From contig JAQBPS010000700.1 of NCBI GenBank assembly GCA_028287415.1, positions 1-5,380 of the forward strand: a DNA stretch of 5,380 nucleotides, written 5' to 3'. Source of the DNA: Bacillota bacterium. GTDB lineage: Bacteria > Bacillota > Sulfobacillia > Symbiobacteriales > Symbiobacteriaceae. A program made the position numbers and the translations under genes. Under the pieces are notes generated by a model. The model did not search any database and was not told the origin of the DNA. It worked only from the letters and a program-made list of their open reading frames with translations. Positions 4,765 through 5,380 of this stretch are shown piece by piece (position 1 is the stretch's first letter; each line of letters begins with the position of its first letter).

Positions 4765-5380
4765 ATGAAAATGGTAATCGGAGAGTGGCAAAAGATTCTC
4801 GCCAAAAAAGCGCTAGTCCTGATCTTGATCGCGATGACGTTCGTACCCCTGCTCTATTCCAGCATCTTCCTTGCCTCCTTCTGGGATCCGTACGGCAAAA
4901 CGGACCGCATTCCCGTGGCGGTCGTTAACAACGACACGGGCGCCGTCATGGGCGGTAAGCAGCTTCAGATCGGACAAAAGTTCGTCGACGACCTGAAGAA
5001 CAATCCATCCTTCAAATGGTCCTTTGTCGCCGACAAACAGCAGGCGCTCAAGGAACTGGACCAGGGCAACTACTTCCTGGTGATCGAGCTCCCGGCGAAC
5101 TTCTCGCAGAATGCCACCACGCTCATGGACCAGCAGCCGCAGAAGATGCAGCTGAACTATTACACCAACCCGGGGCGTAACTACCCCGTCTCCCAGATTA
5201 CGGCGTCCGCCATGACCAAAATCAACGGGCAGATTGCGGACGCCGTGCGCAAGCAGTATGCGCAGACGGTGTTTGACAGCCTGAAGACGATGGCTGATGG
5301 CATGGGCCAAGCAAGTAGTGGGTCCGGTAAACTGGATCAGGGCGCCAAGGCGCGCGCGACCGGCTCGCAGACCTTGAACA
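4765..5380 (+). CDS. YhgE/Pip family membrane protein, N-terminal part only
   Basis: The first 205 residues are visible and the gene runs off the window. One transmembrane helix (about 16-39, ALVLILIAMTFVPLLYSSIF) is followed by the YhgE/Pip N-terminal signature: FWDPYGKTDRIPVAVVNNDTGA (40-61, split by the Pro-Val-Ala-Val-Val strand), then FVDDLKNNPSFKW, AL.ELDQGNYFLVIELPANFS (about 94-114) and NYYTNPGRNY (about 131-140). The last residues (GSGKLDQGAKARATGSQ) begin the Gly/Ala-rich helical repeats these proteins usually carry. Family members are large envelope proteins with ABC-2-like C-terminal helices, related to EsaA/YueB and to the lactococcal phage receptor Pip; their cellular role is poorly defined. 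Start: AGGTGG (4755-4760) is 4 nt from ATG 4765 and 10 nt from the in-frame ATG 4771, so either may be used. Control by the adjacent ArsR is inferred. Confidence 0.93.
   Translation, partial: MKMVIGEWQKILAKKALVLILIAMTFVPLLYSSIFLASFWDPYGKTDRIPVAVVNNDTGAVMGGKQLQIGQKFVDDLKNNPSFKWSFVADKQQALKELDQGNYFLVIELPANFSQNATTLMDQQPQKMQLNYYTNPGRNYPVSQITASAMTKINGQIADAVRKQYAQTVFDSLKTMADGMGQASSGSGKLDQGAKARATGSQTLN

Noticed and set aside
4813..5310. Minus-strand open frame of 165 codons
   Set aside because: Antisense to the YhgE/Pip gene, whose N-terminal domain motifs are clear; the shadow has no recognisable domain.

Overview
The window is GC-rich bacterial chromosomal DNA. Its genes have strong Shine-Dalgarno sites, there are sigma-A type promoters with 17-bp spacers, and a YhgE/Pip family gene is present. 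Together these suggest a GC-rich member of the Bacillota (Firmicutes). This assignment is an inference; there is no rRNA or other marker gene to confirm it.

Layout. The left two thirds (1-3705) is a leftward run of three genes: an MFS_3-type drug/metabolite exporter (2431-3705), an OmpR/PhoB-type response regulator (1704-2387) and a membrane histidine kinase (1707 to beyond position 1, cut by the window edge shortly before its C-terminus). The regulator and kinase overlap by an ATGA, and 43 nt separate the exporter from the regulator, so the three probably form one operon. The right third runs rightward: an ArsR-family regulator with a CVC metalloid-type motif (3850-4251), a second ArsR-family regulator without that motif (4323-4661), and the start of a YhgE/Pip membrane protein (4765 to the window end).

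Control. The 144-bp region between the exporter and the first ArsR gene holds back-to-back promoters. Each is overlaid by its own inverted repeat, which fits an ArsR repressor controlling itself and the exporter. The second ArsR gene has its own good promoter and ends in an intrinsic terminator whose stem contains the stop codon. The YhgE gene therefore probably has its own regulated start, in a spacer with two TAAACCAA repeats. The reverse complement of the TAAACC core also lies just downstream of the second ArsR gene's promoter.

Working model (inference): the window joins two efflux or envelope modules under ArsR-type control. One is a candidate metal(loid)- or toxicant-responsive exporter co-transcribed with a two-component system; the other is a YhgE-like envelope protein. 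The protein families are all known. The less ordinary points are the kinase H-box (HELRGPL, lacking the usual Thr/Asn), the Cys-Cys insertion in the first ArsR, and the operator-like repeats. I see no rRNA, tRNA, CRISPR array, insertion sequence or attachment site.
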